From the NCBI RefSeq assembly GCF_018449635.1, contig NZ_JAAVUV010000005.1, positions 1 through 64,000 on the forward strand: DNA of 64,000 nt. Reading direction: 5' to 3'. The position numbers and the translations under genes were made by a program. Under the pieces are notes generated by a model that saw only the letters and a list, made by a program, of their open reading frames with translations, was not told where the DNA came from and made no database searches. The DNA comes from Caballeronia sp. dw_276. GTDB lineage: Bacteria > Pseudomonadota > Gammaproteobacteria > Burkholderiales > Burkholderiaceae. Within the stretch, counting starts at the first letter, position 1. Every line of letters starts with the position of its first letter. Of the stretch, positions 33,439 through 41,827 are shown piece by piece.

Positions 33439-34107
33439 ATGAATCAACCTGGATGGCGCCGGAATGCATCCGCGCCGCAAGCGAGTCCCGAAACTCTGGA
33501 GACGTTGCGCGGCCTCGCTGTGTCGCTGTTGAGCGACAACATGGCGCGCGTAAGCGGCACGATAGGACTTCTGCCCTATCACAAGCCGAAGCCGATGGCC
33601 GGGACCGCCGTGACCGTGCGCACGCGCCCGGGCGATAACCTCGCGATTCATCGCGCGTTCGACTTTTGCCGCCCCGGCGACGTACTCGTGATCGATGGCG
33701 GCGGCGACCTCACACAAGCGCTCATGGGCGAAATCATGGCGACCTACGCCGAGAGCCTCGGCGTACAGGGTCTTGTAATCGATGGCGCTATCCGTGACGT
33801 CGGCGCGCTGAGCGAGCACAGCTTTCCCGTCTATGCACGCGGCGCGACGCATCGCGGACCGTACAAGAATGGGCCCGGTGAAGTGAACGTGCCGGTGACC
33901 GTAGGCGGCATGGTCGTGCATCCGGGCGACATCATTGTTGGCGATGCGGACGGCGTACTTGCGATTCCGCCAGACGACGTGATCGCCGTGATCGAAGGCG
34001 CGAAGCGTCAGGCAGACAAGGAAGCCGCCGCGCTGCGATCGATCGCCGAGGGGCATTTCGATCGCGACTGGATCGAGGCGCAAGAGAAGAAGATGATGGG
34101 CGTTTAA
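33439..34107 (+). CDS. ligK: 4-carboxy-4-hydroxy-2-oxoadipate aldolase / oxaloacetate decarboxylase
   Basis: 222 residues from ATG 33439 with AAGGAG ahead. It has the RraA-like fold with SLLSDNMARVSG, GTAVTVRTRPGDNLAIHRA, VLVIDGGGDLTQALMGEIMA, GLVIDGAIRDVGAL (metal and substrate loop with the Arg-Asp pair) and GDIIVGDADGVLAIP. LigK/ProA-type enzymes split 4-carboxy-4-hydroxy-2-oxoadipate into pyruvate and oxaloacetate, and also decarboxylate oxaloacetate. It is 13 bp after ligJ. Its 3' end overlaps the convergent aminotransferase gene by 4 bp. Confidence 0.9.
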   Translation: MNQPGWRRNASAPQASPETLETLRGLAVSLLSDNMARVSGTIGLLPYHKPKPMAGTAVTVRTRPGDNLAIHRAFDFCRPGDVLVIDGGGDLTQALMGEIMATYAESLGVQGLVIDGAIRDVGALSEHSFPVYARGATHRGPYKNGPGEVNVPVTVGGMVVHPGDIIVGDADGVLAIPPDDVIAVIEGAKRQADKEAAALRSIAEGHFDRDWIEAQEKKMMGV

Positions 34108-35222
34108 GCTGCTGCGCGGCGCCGCTTGTACGATTCGATGAACATCGCGTTGTCGGCGGCGCTTCCTGTGGATACGCGCATGCAGGTCTCGTAGCCCGCT
34201 TCGCGCCAGGGCTTCACGATTACGCCATCAGCAAGCATGCGCGCGGCGAGCGCAGCGGCGTCTTCACCGCAGTCGAAGAATAGAAAGTTGGCGAGCGAGC
34301 GCGCCGGAGTGATGCCGAGTGCTTCGAGCGCCGCGCGCATTTGTTCTCGCTCCACGCGTGTGCCTTCCACGCTCGCCATCACATGCGATTGATCGTCGAA
34401 CGCAACGGCCGCTGCTTCCTGCGCAATTTGATTGATGTTGAACGGCGTGCGTATGCGTTCCATCAACCCGGCCAACTCCGGCGTCGATGCCACGCCATAT
34501 CCGACGCGCAATCCGGCAAGCCCGTACGCTTTCGAAAACGTCCGCAATAGCAACCACGGCAAGCCGGATTCGCGCAATACGGCGAGGCTGTCCGGATAAC
34601 CGGCTTCCCCCGCGGCGTATTCGAAATAGGCTTCGTCCCACAGTACAAGCGTGTTCGGCGAGACAGCGCTCAACAACCGGCGCATTTCGCTCGCGTTCAT
34701 CGCGCAACCGACTGGATTGCTCGGGTTACTGACGATCAGCATCCGTGTGTTCGGGGAGATCGCGGCAATCAACGCATCGACATCGAATTCAAGATCGGCG
34801 CGCATGGGAACCGTGATGACTTTCGCGCCGACGCTCTGCGGATAAATGATGTGCAAACCAAACGACGGGACCACGGTCACCACTTCATCGCCCGGAGCGA
34901 GGAACGTATGCGCCGCAATCGCAAGCAAGTCTTCCGAGCCATTGCCGAATAGCAACTGTTCGGGCGCGGCATCCAGCTTCTCAGCGATCTTCGCGCGCAA
35001 AACGCTACATGATGGATCAGGATAGAGCGCGAGCGAAGCAGCGGACGTCCACTTCGCAAGATGCGCCAGAACCAATGCACTTGCACCCCGCGGATTTTCA
35101 TTGCTGCCGAGCTTCGCAATATGCGAGACGCCATACCGCGTGCGCACAAGATCACTGGACAAGCCCGCGTTATAAGCGGGCAAGCTGCGCACTTCGGCAC
35201 GCACGCCATCGATAAAACTCAT
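34104..35222 (-). CDS. Histidinol-phosphate aminotransferase family (HisC-like)
   Basis: 372 residues. ATG 35222 overlaps the stop of the FAD dehydrogenase gene (ATGA), a strong reason to choose it. It is a fold-type I PLP enzyme with KLGSNENPRGAS, GNGSEDLL, SNPSNPVG, LWDEAYFEY and the PLP lysine at 231 (RTFSKAYGLAGLRVGYG). The HisC family transaminates histidinol phosphate, and also aromatic amino acids and histidine. No other histidine biosynthesis gene is present. It is the third gene of a HutC-site-associated catabolic operon, so transamination of histidine or a derivative to an imidazolyl-oxo acid is a fair hypothesis rather than a biosynthetic role. Confidence 0.82.
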   Translation of the reverse strand: MSFIDGVRAEVRSLPAYNAGLSSDLVRTRYGVSHIAKLGSNENPRGASALVLAHLAKWTSAASLALYPDPSCSVLRAKIAEKLDAAPEQLLFGNGSEDLLAIAAHTFLAPGDEVVTVVPSFGLHIIYPQSVGAKVITVPMRADLEFDVDALIAAISPNTRMLIVSNPSNPVGCAMNASEMRRLLSAVSPNTLVLWDEAYFEYAAGEAGYPDSLAVLRESGLPWLLLRTFSKAYGLAGLRVGYGVASTPELAGLMERIRTPFNINQIAQEAAAVAFDDQSHVMASVEGTRVEREQMRAALEALGITPARSLANFLFFDCGEDAAALAARMLADGVIVKPWREAGYETCMRVSTGSAADNAMFIESYKRRRAAA

Positions 35223-36628
35223 CGCGCACCTTCCGCAGGCAACACCTTGCCCGGATTGAGAATGCCGCGCGGGTCGAGCGCGTGCTTGATCGCATGCATG
35301 CACGCGAGTTCGGCGGGACTGCGCGAATAACCGAGAAACGGCCGCTTGAGCAAGCCGATGCCATGTTCCGCCGATATCGATCCCTTATAGTCACGCACCA
35401 TGCCGTACAGCGCGTGATCGACTTCTTCCACCGTGACGCCGGGTATCGATCGCGCGTCGAGCGTGACGTGCAGATTCGAATCGCCGATATGGCCGAAGTA
35501 CAGACCGTAATGCGATGGCCACCGTGCGCCAAAATCCTTGCGGCAGGCATCGACGAAATGACCGATCTCGCCTATCGGCAAGCTCACGTCGAAGTTGATG
35601 GGCTCGAGCTTCACCGGCAATTCTGCCGTTGCTTCGCGGATCGCCCAAAGCGCCTGGGTCTCGGCATGCGATTGCGCAATGACCGCGTTGAGCACCACGC
35701 CGGCCTCGAGTTGCGCATTGAGCGCGGAGGCGAAGCGTTCGCCGTGGTCATCGGAGAAACCGGCTTGTTCGATCAACGCGTACAGCGGATACGCTTGGCC
35801 AAGCGGCGATTGTCCCGATCGCGTCAGCGACACACCAAAGTCATAGAAATCCGGCCACATGATTTCGAATGCACCGATTTCATCGCCGAAAGCGGATTGC
35901 AGCGAACGCAGCAACGCAACCGCGCCGTCGTAATCGTTCAATGCACAAAGCGCTGTGCTGCGTGCCGCACGACGCGGCTTGAGGCGCAACACTGCGCGCG
36001 TGATGATGCCAAGCGTCCCTTCTGATCCAATGAACAGATTGCGCAGGTCGTAGCCCGTGTTGTTCTTGACCATCTTGTTCATGGAACTGAGCACGGAGCC
36101 GTCGGCGAGCACGGCTTCGAGTCCGAGTACCTGTTCTCTTGCCGTGCCCGATTGCAGCACGCGAATACCGCCCGCATTCGTGGCGAGGTTGCCGCCGATC
36201 TGACACGAGCCACGCGCGCCGAGATCGAGCGCGAATTCGAAACCCGCGGCCTGTGCCGCTTCCTGAACGGTCTGCAAGGTCGTGCCGGCAAGTACCGTCA
36301 TGGTGGCGGATGCTTCATCGAGTTCTTCGATGCCCGCGAGCCGTTCCATCGAAATGCAAACGTCGCCGCCTGACGGAATCGAGCCGCCTGCAAGGCCTGT
36401 CATGCCGCCTTGAGGCACCACGCTTTGATGCGCTTCATTGCAAAGCCGCAGGACGGTCGCGACTTCATCAACTGAACGCGGCAGAACGACCGCCAACGGC
36501 GCGACCGGCGAACGTCCGCTCCAGTCGCCGAGATAACGCGGCTCGATGGCGTCGCCAACACGCACCGATTGCGCACCCAATGCGTCGATCAACGTTTGTA
36601 CTATCTGGTTCATTTCGGGCTCAACCAT
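35219..36628 (-). CDS. FAD-linked 2-hydroxyacid dehydrogenase (GlcD/D-lactate dehydrogenase family)
   Basis: 469 residues; ATG 36613 is an alternative start. It is a VAO-type flavoprotein: the FAD domain has PRSVDEVATVLRLCNEAH, VVPQGGMTGLAGGSIP, ARGSCQIGGNLATNAGGIRV and RNLFIGSEGTLGIITRAVL. The substrate domain has YFGHIGDSNLHVTLD and SAEHGIGLLKRPFLG, with the metal-binding histidines of D-2-hydroxyacid dehydrogenases. It probably oxidises a D-2-hydroxy acid to the oxo acid, passing electrons to a quinone or ETF. It overlaps the dioxygenase gene upstream by 8 bp and the HisC-like gene by 4 bp, so the three are tightly coupled. Confidence 0.85.
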   Translation of the reverse strand: MVEPEMNQIVQTLIDALGAQSVRVGDAIEPRYLGDWSGRSPVAPLAVVLPRSVDEVATVLRLCNEAHQSVVPQGGMTGLAGGSIPSGGDVCISMERLAGIEELDEASATMTVLAGTTLQTVQEAAQAAGFEFALDLGARGSCQIGGNLATNAGGIRVLQSGTAREQVLGLEAVLADGSVLSSMNKMVKNNTGYDLRNLFIGSEGTLGIITRAVLRLKPRRAARSTALCALNDYDGAVALLRSLQSAFGDEIGAFEIMWPDFYDFGVSLTRSGQSPLGQAYPLYALIEQAGFSDDHGERFASALNAQLEAGVVLNAVIAQSHAETQALWAIREATAELPVKLEPINFDVSLPIGEIGHFVDACRKDFGARWPSHYGLYFGHIGDSNLHVTLDARSIPGVTVEEVDHALYGMVRDYKGSISAEHGIGLLKRPFLGYSRSPAELACMHAIKHALDPRGILNPGKVLPAEGAR

Positions 36629-37592
36629 TCGCGCGCTTCTTTCTGTAACCCATCGAGTCGTTGATACGCCCGAGAATGTAGTCGCCTGCGGCGACTGGAT
36701 CGTACAGCGGGGGTGTATCGCTCAATCCGAGATCGCGAGGATCGACGCGCGCGCCGTAAGTCGGATCGTAGAAAGTCGCGATCGAATACCGCTCCTTCCC
36801 TGAACTATTGATCACGCGATGCAGCGTCGAACGAAAGCGATCATTGGACCAGCGCGCGAGCAGATCGCCGACGTTCACCACGAGCGTTCCGGGAATGGGC
36901 GGCGCGTCGATCCAGCTATCCGTTGCCAGCTCCTTCACTTGCAGGCCGCCCACGTTGTCCTGCCACAGGAGCGTGATGCAGCCGTAGTCCGTATGCGGCG
37001 CGACACCGAACTGATCGGCATCTGATTTCGGCGCTTGCGGCGGGTAATAGACCATCTGCGTGCGCTGCATGCGCTTGGTGTATTTATCGGCAAAAAACGC
37101 TTCATCGATGTCGAGGCTCACCGCGACCGCGCGCAACAAGTCCGCACCGCATGCGCCGATGGCTTCGTAATAGCCATACAACGCCGGTCGCAACGACGGC
37201 ATGAAGTCCGGCCAATTGTTCGGGCCGCGCAAGGCTTCACCCGCGAGCACGCTGGGATCGTCCTCAGCCAGTTCCAGGCCGATGCTGAAAAACTCCTTGT
37301 AATCGGGTTTGGTTGCCTGATACATGACGGCGTCGCCAAGCGCATTGAAGCCGCGATGCCGGTGATTGACCGCGACGCGACGCTTCACTTCCGGCGCATG
37401 TGCGAAGAATTCGCGTGCGCCTTTTATTGCGCCATCGAGTATGTCCGCAGGCACGCCGTGATTGCTTACGTAGAAAAATCCGATGCTCGTGCAGGCATCG
37501 CGGATCGCTGCAGCGGCTTCGCGCAAGCCGGCGGGATCATGCGCGCGAACGGCCGCCATATCGACGACAGGAATGTGAGAAGCCGAGCTCAT
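36621..37592 (-). CDS. Isopenicillin-N-synthase-like 2-oxoglutarate/Fe(II) dioxygenase
   Basis: 323 residues. The N-terminal non-haem dioxygenase domain (IPVVDMAAVRAHDP, GFFYVSNHGVP) precedes the jelly roll. The iron triad is His200-x-Asp202 (PHTDYGC) and His258 (LHRVIN), and the 2-oxoglutarate anchor is Arg268-x-Ser270 (RYSIATF). Such enzymes hydroxylate or dealkylate small acids and amino acids. It is the first gene of the operon with the FAD dehydrogenase and the HisC-like aminotransferase, starting 295 bp from the divergent ABC-transporter operon. GTATATAC sites lie in the gap. Substrate unknown. Confidence 0.85.
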   Translation of the reverse strand: MSSASHIPVVDMAAVRAHDPAGLREAAAAIRDACTSIGFFYVSNHGVPADILDGAIKGAREFFAHAPEVKRRVAVNHRHRGFNALGDAVMYQATKPDYKEFFSIGLELAEDDPSVLAGEALRGPNNWPDFMPSLRPALYGYYEAIGACGADLLRAVAVSLDIDEAFFADKYTKRMQRTQMVYYPPQAPKSDADQFGVAPHTDYGCITLLWQDNVGGLQVKELATDSWIDAPPIPGTLVVNVGDLLARWSNDRFRSTLHRVINSSGKERYSIATFYDPTYGARVDPRDLGLSDTPPLYDPVAAGDYILGRINDSMGYRKKRANG

Positions 37593-37632
37593 TCATGACT
37601 CCAGGGTTTGAATTCCGATCACAACACAGTCT

Positions 37633-37640
37633 GTATATAC
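37633..37640. promoter_or_regulatory. HutC-like site near the dioxygenase operon
   Basis: GTATATAC, a perfect palindrome matching the core of HutC sites (TGTATATACA in pseudomonads), lies 41 bp upstream of the 2-oxoglutarate dioxygenase start. It also has the T before it (TGTATATAC). Confidence 0.6.
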
Positions 37641-37735
37641 CGCCAAATCCACAAGCGCAACCCGGCGTTTGTTCGAGCTTGAACTCGCGTTCATACAGGG
37701 CCGACACTCATCCTCACGAAGTATTTTTGACATGC

Positions 37736-37763
37736 TTGGCACCGCAAATTGACGGTATATACT
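37736..37763 (+). promoter_or_regulatory. Promoter with HutC-like site before the ABC importer
   Basis: TTGGCA (37736-37741) and TATACT (37758-37763) with a 16-bp spacer give a candidate sigma-70 promoter pointing at the binding-protein gene. The palindrome GTATATAC at 37755-37762 covers the -10 box, so bound HutC would block it. The leader to the start at 37888 is about 115 bases. Confidence 0.55.
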
Positions 37764-37887
37764 GAATTGCACTACTGGAATTCCAACGTCGCCGCTTAGC
37801 CGTTGTCTGTCGCACCGCTCACCAAACCGCTTGCCCGCCTGCGCTGACTCAAGAAGCCAGGTGTTCTTAAATCAGGGGATTTCAATA

Positions 37888-38721
37888 ATGAATGTGTTCT
37901 CGAAGTGGAAAGGTCGTGCGCTCGTGGCTGCGCTGATCGCGACAGCGGTTTCTGTTTCAGCCCACGCGGAAGACCAGTTGGCGAAGGTAAAAAAAGCGGG
38001 TGAGCTGGTTGTCGGAACGGAGATGCAGTTCGCGCCGTTCGACTTCCTCGAAAACGGTCAGCAGCAAGGTTTCAATAAGGATTTCTTTGCTGAACTCTCG
38101 AAGGAAATGGGCGTGAAGGTTCGCTCCATCGATCTGCCTTGGCCGAGCGTGTTGCCGGGCCTCGAAGCCGGCAAGTTCGATATCGTCAGTGGTCCCGTGA
38201 CCATCACAAAAGCGCGCATGGAACGCTACGAATTCATGCTGCCGATTGCTGACGGCACGGTTGCGCTGCTCAAGCGCGCGAACGATACAAGCATCAAGAC
38301 AAACGCCGATGTCGCGGGCAAAGCCGTCGGCGGCGGCAAGGGTTCGGCGCAACTCGACCAGTTGAAGCAATACGTCGCGACGCTGCCGGGCAAGACGAGC
38401 GTTCGTGAATACATCGACAACAATCAGGCCTATGCAGACCTTGCAGCCGGCCGGATCGTCGCCGTGGGCAACTCGCTGCCGAACATCGCGTACGTGGCGC
38501 GTCAGCGTCCCGATACCTTCGCCGTGGTGCAGCCGCCGTTCGGCACGAAGGTTTATTTCGGCTACCTGGGCCGCAAGGATCCGGACAGCAAACCGCTGAT
38601 CGATGCGATCAATCAGGCAATCATCAAGATGCATGGCGACGGCCGGCTCGCGGCCTTGCAGAAGAAGTGGTTCGGCGTGCCGATGGAAACACCGACGACC
38701 ATGCCCGCGCCTAACTATTGA
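37888..38721 (+). CDS. ABC amino-acid binding protein
   Basis: 277 residues. ATG 37888 follows AGGGGA and begins the signal peptide MNVFSKWKGRALVAALIATA, cut after SAHA. The mature domain is a family 3 solute-binding protein (GELVVGTEMQFAPFDFLENG, DFFAELSKEMGVKV, FDIVSGPVTITKARMERYEF). It is the first gene of the importer operon that ends with hutC. By association the cargo is histidine, urocanate or a related imidazole compound. Confidence 0.87.
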   Translation: MNVFSKWKGRALVAALIATAVSVSAHAEDQLAKVKKAGELVVGTEMQFAPFDFLENGQQQGFNKDFFAELSKEMGVKVRSIDLPWPSVLPGLEAGKFDIVSGPVTITKARMERYEFMLPIADGTVALLKRANDTSIKTNADVAGKAVGGGKGSAQLDQLKQYVATLPGKTSVREYIDNNQAYADLAAGRIVAVGNSLPNIAYVARQRPDTFAVVQPPFGTKVYFGYLGRKDPDSKPLIDAINQAIIKMHGDGRLAALQKKWFGVPMETPTTMPAPNY

Positions 38722-38773
38722 TCCAGGAAGCCGATGGCGCTCCGGCGCCCTCGAATCCCCTGACGGTGAGCCC

Positions 38774-39424
38774 ATGTTCAGCCTTCACGCATTGTTGGAC
38801 GCCCTGCCGCTTCTCATCAAGGCCGCGCAAGCCACGGTCCTGATTTCGCTTGTCGGACTGGTGGTGGGATTCGTCGTTGCGATCGGCGTGTGCAGCGCAC
38901 GGCTTTCCAAGAACGTTTTTGTCTCGAAGCTAGGCGGCGCGTATGTCGGTTTTTTTCGCGGTGTGCCGCTGCTCGTGCAGCTTCTGCTGACGTACTACTT
39001 CCTGCCTTTTATCGGCATCAATGTGCCACCGCTGGTCGCGGCGGCCGCTGCTGTTTCACTGTGCGAGGCCGCTTATCTCGCCGAGATCTTGCGCGGCGGG
39101 TTTATCGGTATTCCGCACGGGCAACTTGAAGCGGCGCAATTGCTCGGGTTGTCGCGCGTGCATGCCGTGCTGCGCATCCAGGTGCCTCAGGCGCTGCGCA
39201 TGACGCTGCCTTCGCTCGTCAATGAAATGGTGATGCTCGTGAAGGCGTCGTCGCTGATCTCGGTTGTCGGTGTCGCCGATGTCACGCGCACTGCGCAGAA
39301 TATTGCAGCAAGTACCTATCGGCCGCTCGAAGCGTATGTCGCGGCCGGACTCGTCTATCTCGTGATCAACGGTGCGTTGTCGCTCGCCGGGCATCGCGCC
39401 GAACGTCGTCTGGCTCAGGGGTAG
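38774..39424 (+). CDS. ABC amino-acid permease 1 (HisM/GlnP family)
   Basis: 216 residues from ATG 38774. It has five or so membrane helices and the coupling-loop motif EAAQLLGLSRVHAVLRIQVP of binding-protein-dependent permeases; GFFRGVPLLVQLLLTYYFLP is the conserved polar-amino-acid permease segment. It lies 52 bp after the binding-protein gene and 8 bp before the second permease gene. It forms the membrane channel as a heterodimer with that second permease. Confidence 0.88.
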   Translation: MFSLHALLDALPLLIKAAQATVLISLVGLVVGFVVAIGVCSARLSKNVFVSKLGGAYVGFFRGVPLLVQLLLTYYFLPFIGINVPPLVAAAAAVSLCEAAYLAEILRGGFIGIPHGQLEAAQLLGLSRVHAVLRIQVPQALRMTLPSLVNEMVMLVKASSLISVVGVADVTRTAQNIAASTYRPLEAYVAAGLVYLVINGALSLAGHRAERRLAQG

Positions 39425-39432
39425 GCATCAGC

Positions 39433-40101
39433 ATGGCCCTTCACTTCGATGCATCGGTTCTTACCGGTTCCCTGCCCGCGCTCGCAGAAGGTTTCGCGAC
39501 GACCATCGCCGTATGGATGGGCGGTGTGCTGATCGGTATGGCAATTGGCTTTGCCATCGCGTTGCTGCAGATTTTCTGCGGCAAATGGGTACGCGGATTC
39601 CTGCGCGCGTATATCGAGATCTTTCGCGGCACGCCGTTTCTGGTGCAGCTATTTGTGTTGTATTACGGCGGTCCGTCGTTCGGGTTGTCGCTGGAACCGT
39701 TGACGGCGGGTATCGTGGGATTGGGCTTGTACGGAAGCGCGTATTTTGCGGAAGCGTTCCGCTCGGGCTTTACGTCGGTGCCGCGCGGTCATATCGAAGC
39801 GGCGGAATGTCTCGGCTTCACGCGGCTTCAAGTCATCATGCGCGTACAGTTGCCGCAAATGCTGGTGATCATCGTGCCGGCGCTGACCAATCTGATCATT
39901 GTATTGAGCAAGGAGACGGCGGTACTGTCCGTGGTCACTGTGCCTGAATTGACGTTCGTGCTGACGGGCATCGGATCGGAGAAATTTGCCTTTGTCGAAA
40001 CGCTGCTCGCGCTATGCGTGTGTTATCTCGTGCTCGTGGAAGTGGCGTCACGGGCCGGACAATGGGTCGAATTGCGCGTCGGCCGTTTCCTGACGCGCTG
40101 A
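39433..40101 (+). CDS. ABC amino-acid permease 2 (HisQ/GlnP family)
   Basis: 222 residues. It has the same fold and order of motifs as the preceding permease: IFRGTPFLVQLFVLYYGGP and the EAA loop EAAECLGFTRLQVIMRVQLP. The pair gives a heterodimeric transmembrane unit. The downstream ATPase gene begins 40 bp later. Confidence 0.88.
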   Translation: MALHFDASVLTGSLPALAEGFATTIAVWMGGVLIGMAIGFAIALLQIFCGKWVRGFLRAYIEIFRGTPFLVQLFVLYYGGPSFGLSLEPLTAGIVGLGLYGSAYFAEAFRSGFTSVPRGHIEAAECLGFTRLQVIMRVQLPQMLVIIVPALTNLIIVLSKETAVLSVVTVPELTFVLTGIGSEKFAFVETLLALCVCYLVLVEVASRAGQWVELRVGRFLTR

Positions 40102-40141
40102 TCGCAATGAACACGCGACCCCACAAACTGAGTGCTGAATC

Positions 40142-41020
40142 ATGAAGAAACCGATTAACGGCAACACGCCGGCGCAGGCTGAATACATTGTCGATGCCCG
40201 GCATGTCGGCAAGCATTTCGGCACGCTCAAGGTGCTCGACGACGTCTCGCTCGCCGTGCGCAAGTCGGAGGTGACGTGCATTATCGGGCCGTCGGGTTCA
40301 GGCAAAAGCACCCTGCTGCGATCGCTTGCTTTCCTCGAGGAGTACGGCGAAGGCGAGATTTTCATCGAAGGTGAATTGCTTGGTTATGTGATGGATCGCA
40401 GCGGTAAGCGCGTGCGCGCGCCACAAGCCGAGATCAACCGCGTGCGCCGCAACGTAGGCATGGTGTTCCAGCAATTCAACCTGTGGCCGCACATGACGGC
40501 CATGGAAAATGTAGCAGAAGCACTGATACGCGTGCGCAAGCTTCCGAAGGCCGAAGCGCACAAACGCGCGCTTGCCATGCTCGACAAAGTCGGCCTCGCC
40601 GATCGTGCGAACAATCATCCCGCGCGTCTTTCGGGCGGCCAGCAGCAACGCGTGGCCATCGCTCGTGCGCTTGCGATGGAGCCGCACATCATGCTCTTCG
40701 ATGAACCCACCTCCGCGCTCGATCCGGAACTGGTCGGCGAAGTGCTGCAAGTCATGAAGGACCTTGCCAACGACGGCATGACGATGGTCATCGTCACCCA
40801 CGAAATGGGTTTTGCGGCGCAGGTGGCGGATACGGTCGTGTTCATCGATCATGGCAAGATTGCGGCGCATGGTTCGCCCGAAGACGTGTTCCATAACGCC
40901 CAACAACCACGGCTTCGCCAGTTTCTGCAAAACTATCTCGACCGGAATGCGTTCTGGGCGCGCCGTGAGGAACCCGCTCCGGGCGTCGTGCCGGTAGCGA
41001 CCGAATCCAGCAGGATATGA
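40142..41020 (+). CDS. ABC amino-acid importer ATPase
   Basis: 292 residues. Walker A is [11 protein letters not shown], the Q-loop is [13 protein letters not shown], the signature is [15 protein letters not shown], Walker B is [12 protein letters not shown] and the switch is VIVTHEMG. The insert between Walker A and the Q-loop (about 20 residues, including [14 protein letters not shown]) is seen in polar-amino-acid importers of proteobacteria. About 35 residues extend past the normal end. It is followed 4 bp later by hutC. Confidence 0.9.
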   Translation: MKKPINGNTPAQAEYIVDARHVGKHFGTLKVLDDVSLAVRKSEVTCIIGPSGSGKSTLLRSLAFLEEYGEGEIFIEGELLGYVMDRSGKRVRAPQAEINRVRRNVGMVFQQFNLWPHMTAMENVAEALIRVRKLPKAEAHKRALAMLDKVGLADRANNHPARLSGGQQQRVAIARALAMEPHIMLFDEPTSALDPELVGEVLQVMKDLANDGMTMVIVTHEMGFAAQVADTVVFIDHGKIAAHGSPEDVFHNAQQPRLRQFLQNYLDRNAFWARREEPAPGVVPVATESSRI

Positions 41021-41024
41021 CGAC

Positions 41025-41798
41025 ATGAATACGAACGGGCTTTCCAACCCAGCATTGGCGACAACCGAAACTCCGGCGCCGCTCGCACGCTACGAGCGCG
41101 TGAAGGAGCATATCCGCACGCGCATTCTCTCGGGGGAATGGCGGCCGGGCGACCGGATTCCGTCGGAGATGACGCTGGTCGGCGAGCTGGGTGTATCGCG
41201 CATGACGATCAACCGTGCGTTGCGCGAGCTGACCGAACAAGGGGTATTGACGCGCTTTTCGGGCGTGGGGACGTTTATAGCGGAAGAGAAACCGCAATCC
41301 ACGCTGCTGATGATCGCGCATATTGGCGACGAAATTCGCGCCCGTGGTCACGAGTATGGCTATTCGATCATGCTTGCCGCGCGCGAGGCGGCCGCAAGCG
41401 ATGTATCGGCGGCTTTAGGTCTGGCTCCTGGCGCGTCGGTGTTTCATGTGGTGTGCGTACATCGCGAGAACGGGGTGCCGGTGCAGCTCGAAGACCGCTA
41501 TGTGAATCCGGAAGTCGCACCGCATTTTCTCGAGCAGGATTTTTCGACGGTGCGGCCGTCGGAGTATTTGTACAACACGGTGCCCGCGCACGAAGTCGAG
41601 CATGTGGTCGATGCGGAACTGCCCTCTCGTGCCGATGCACGCTTGCTCGAGATCGGGCCCGATCAGCCATGCCTGACGCTGGTGCGCCGGACGTGGGCGA
41701 ACAACGTTGCGGTGACGTTCGCGCGCTTCGTGCATCCGGGCACGCGATACCGCTTGGGATGCCGCTTCAGCAGCGACAACATACAGCGGCAAAGCTGA
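41025..41798 (+). CDS. hutC: HutC-type GntR-family repressor
   Basis: 257 residues. The winged helix (YERVKEHIRTRILSGEWRPG, then GELGVSRMTINRALRELTEQ) is followed by a UTRA/chorismate-lyase-like effector domain with VFHVVCVHRENGVPVQLEDR and the end motif ARFVHPGTRYRLGCRF. The HutC subgroup binds urocanate and represses histidine utilisation genes. It is convergent with hutH across a 29-bp gap, and is the last gene of the ABC importer operon. GTATATAC/GTCTATAC palindromes upstream of hutH and between the dioxygenase and importer operons are its likely sites. Confidence 0.88.
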   Translation: MNTNGLSNPALATTETPAPLARYERVKEHIRTRILSGEWRPGDRIPSEMTLVGELGVSRMTINRALRELTEQGVLTRFSGVGTFIAEEKPQSTLLMIAHIGDEIRARGHEYGYSIMLAAREAAASDVSAALGLAPGASVFHVVCVHRENGVPVQLEDRYVNPEVAPHFLEQDFSTVRPSEYLYNTVPAHEVEHVVDAELPSRADARLLEIGPDQPCLTLVRRTWANNVAVTFARFVHPGTRYRLGCRFSSDNIQRQS

Positions 41799-41815
41799 AT
41801 ACGCTTTGCTCGCTG
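41784..41815. terminator. Stem-loop between convergent hutC and hutH
   Basis: GCAAAGC (41789-41795) and GCTTTGC (41803-41809) form a perfect 7-bp stem, extended outward by CAGCG/CGCTG with a one-base mismatch. The hutC stop codon lies in the loop. It lacks a T-run but its position between two convergent genes suggests a two-way transcription barrier. Confidence 0.5.
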
Positions 41816-41827
41816 TACGTTTGAAAC

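Noticed and set aside
34104-35222. A histidine biosynthesis locus based on the HisC-like gene
   Set aside because: No other his biosynthetic gene is present, and the gene overlaps a catabolic FAD dehydrogenase under a HutC-like site.
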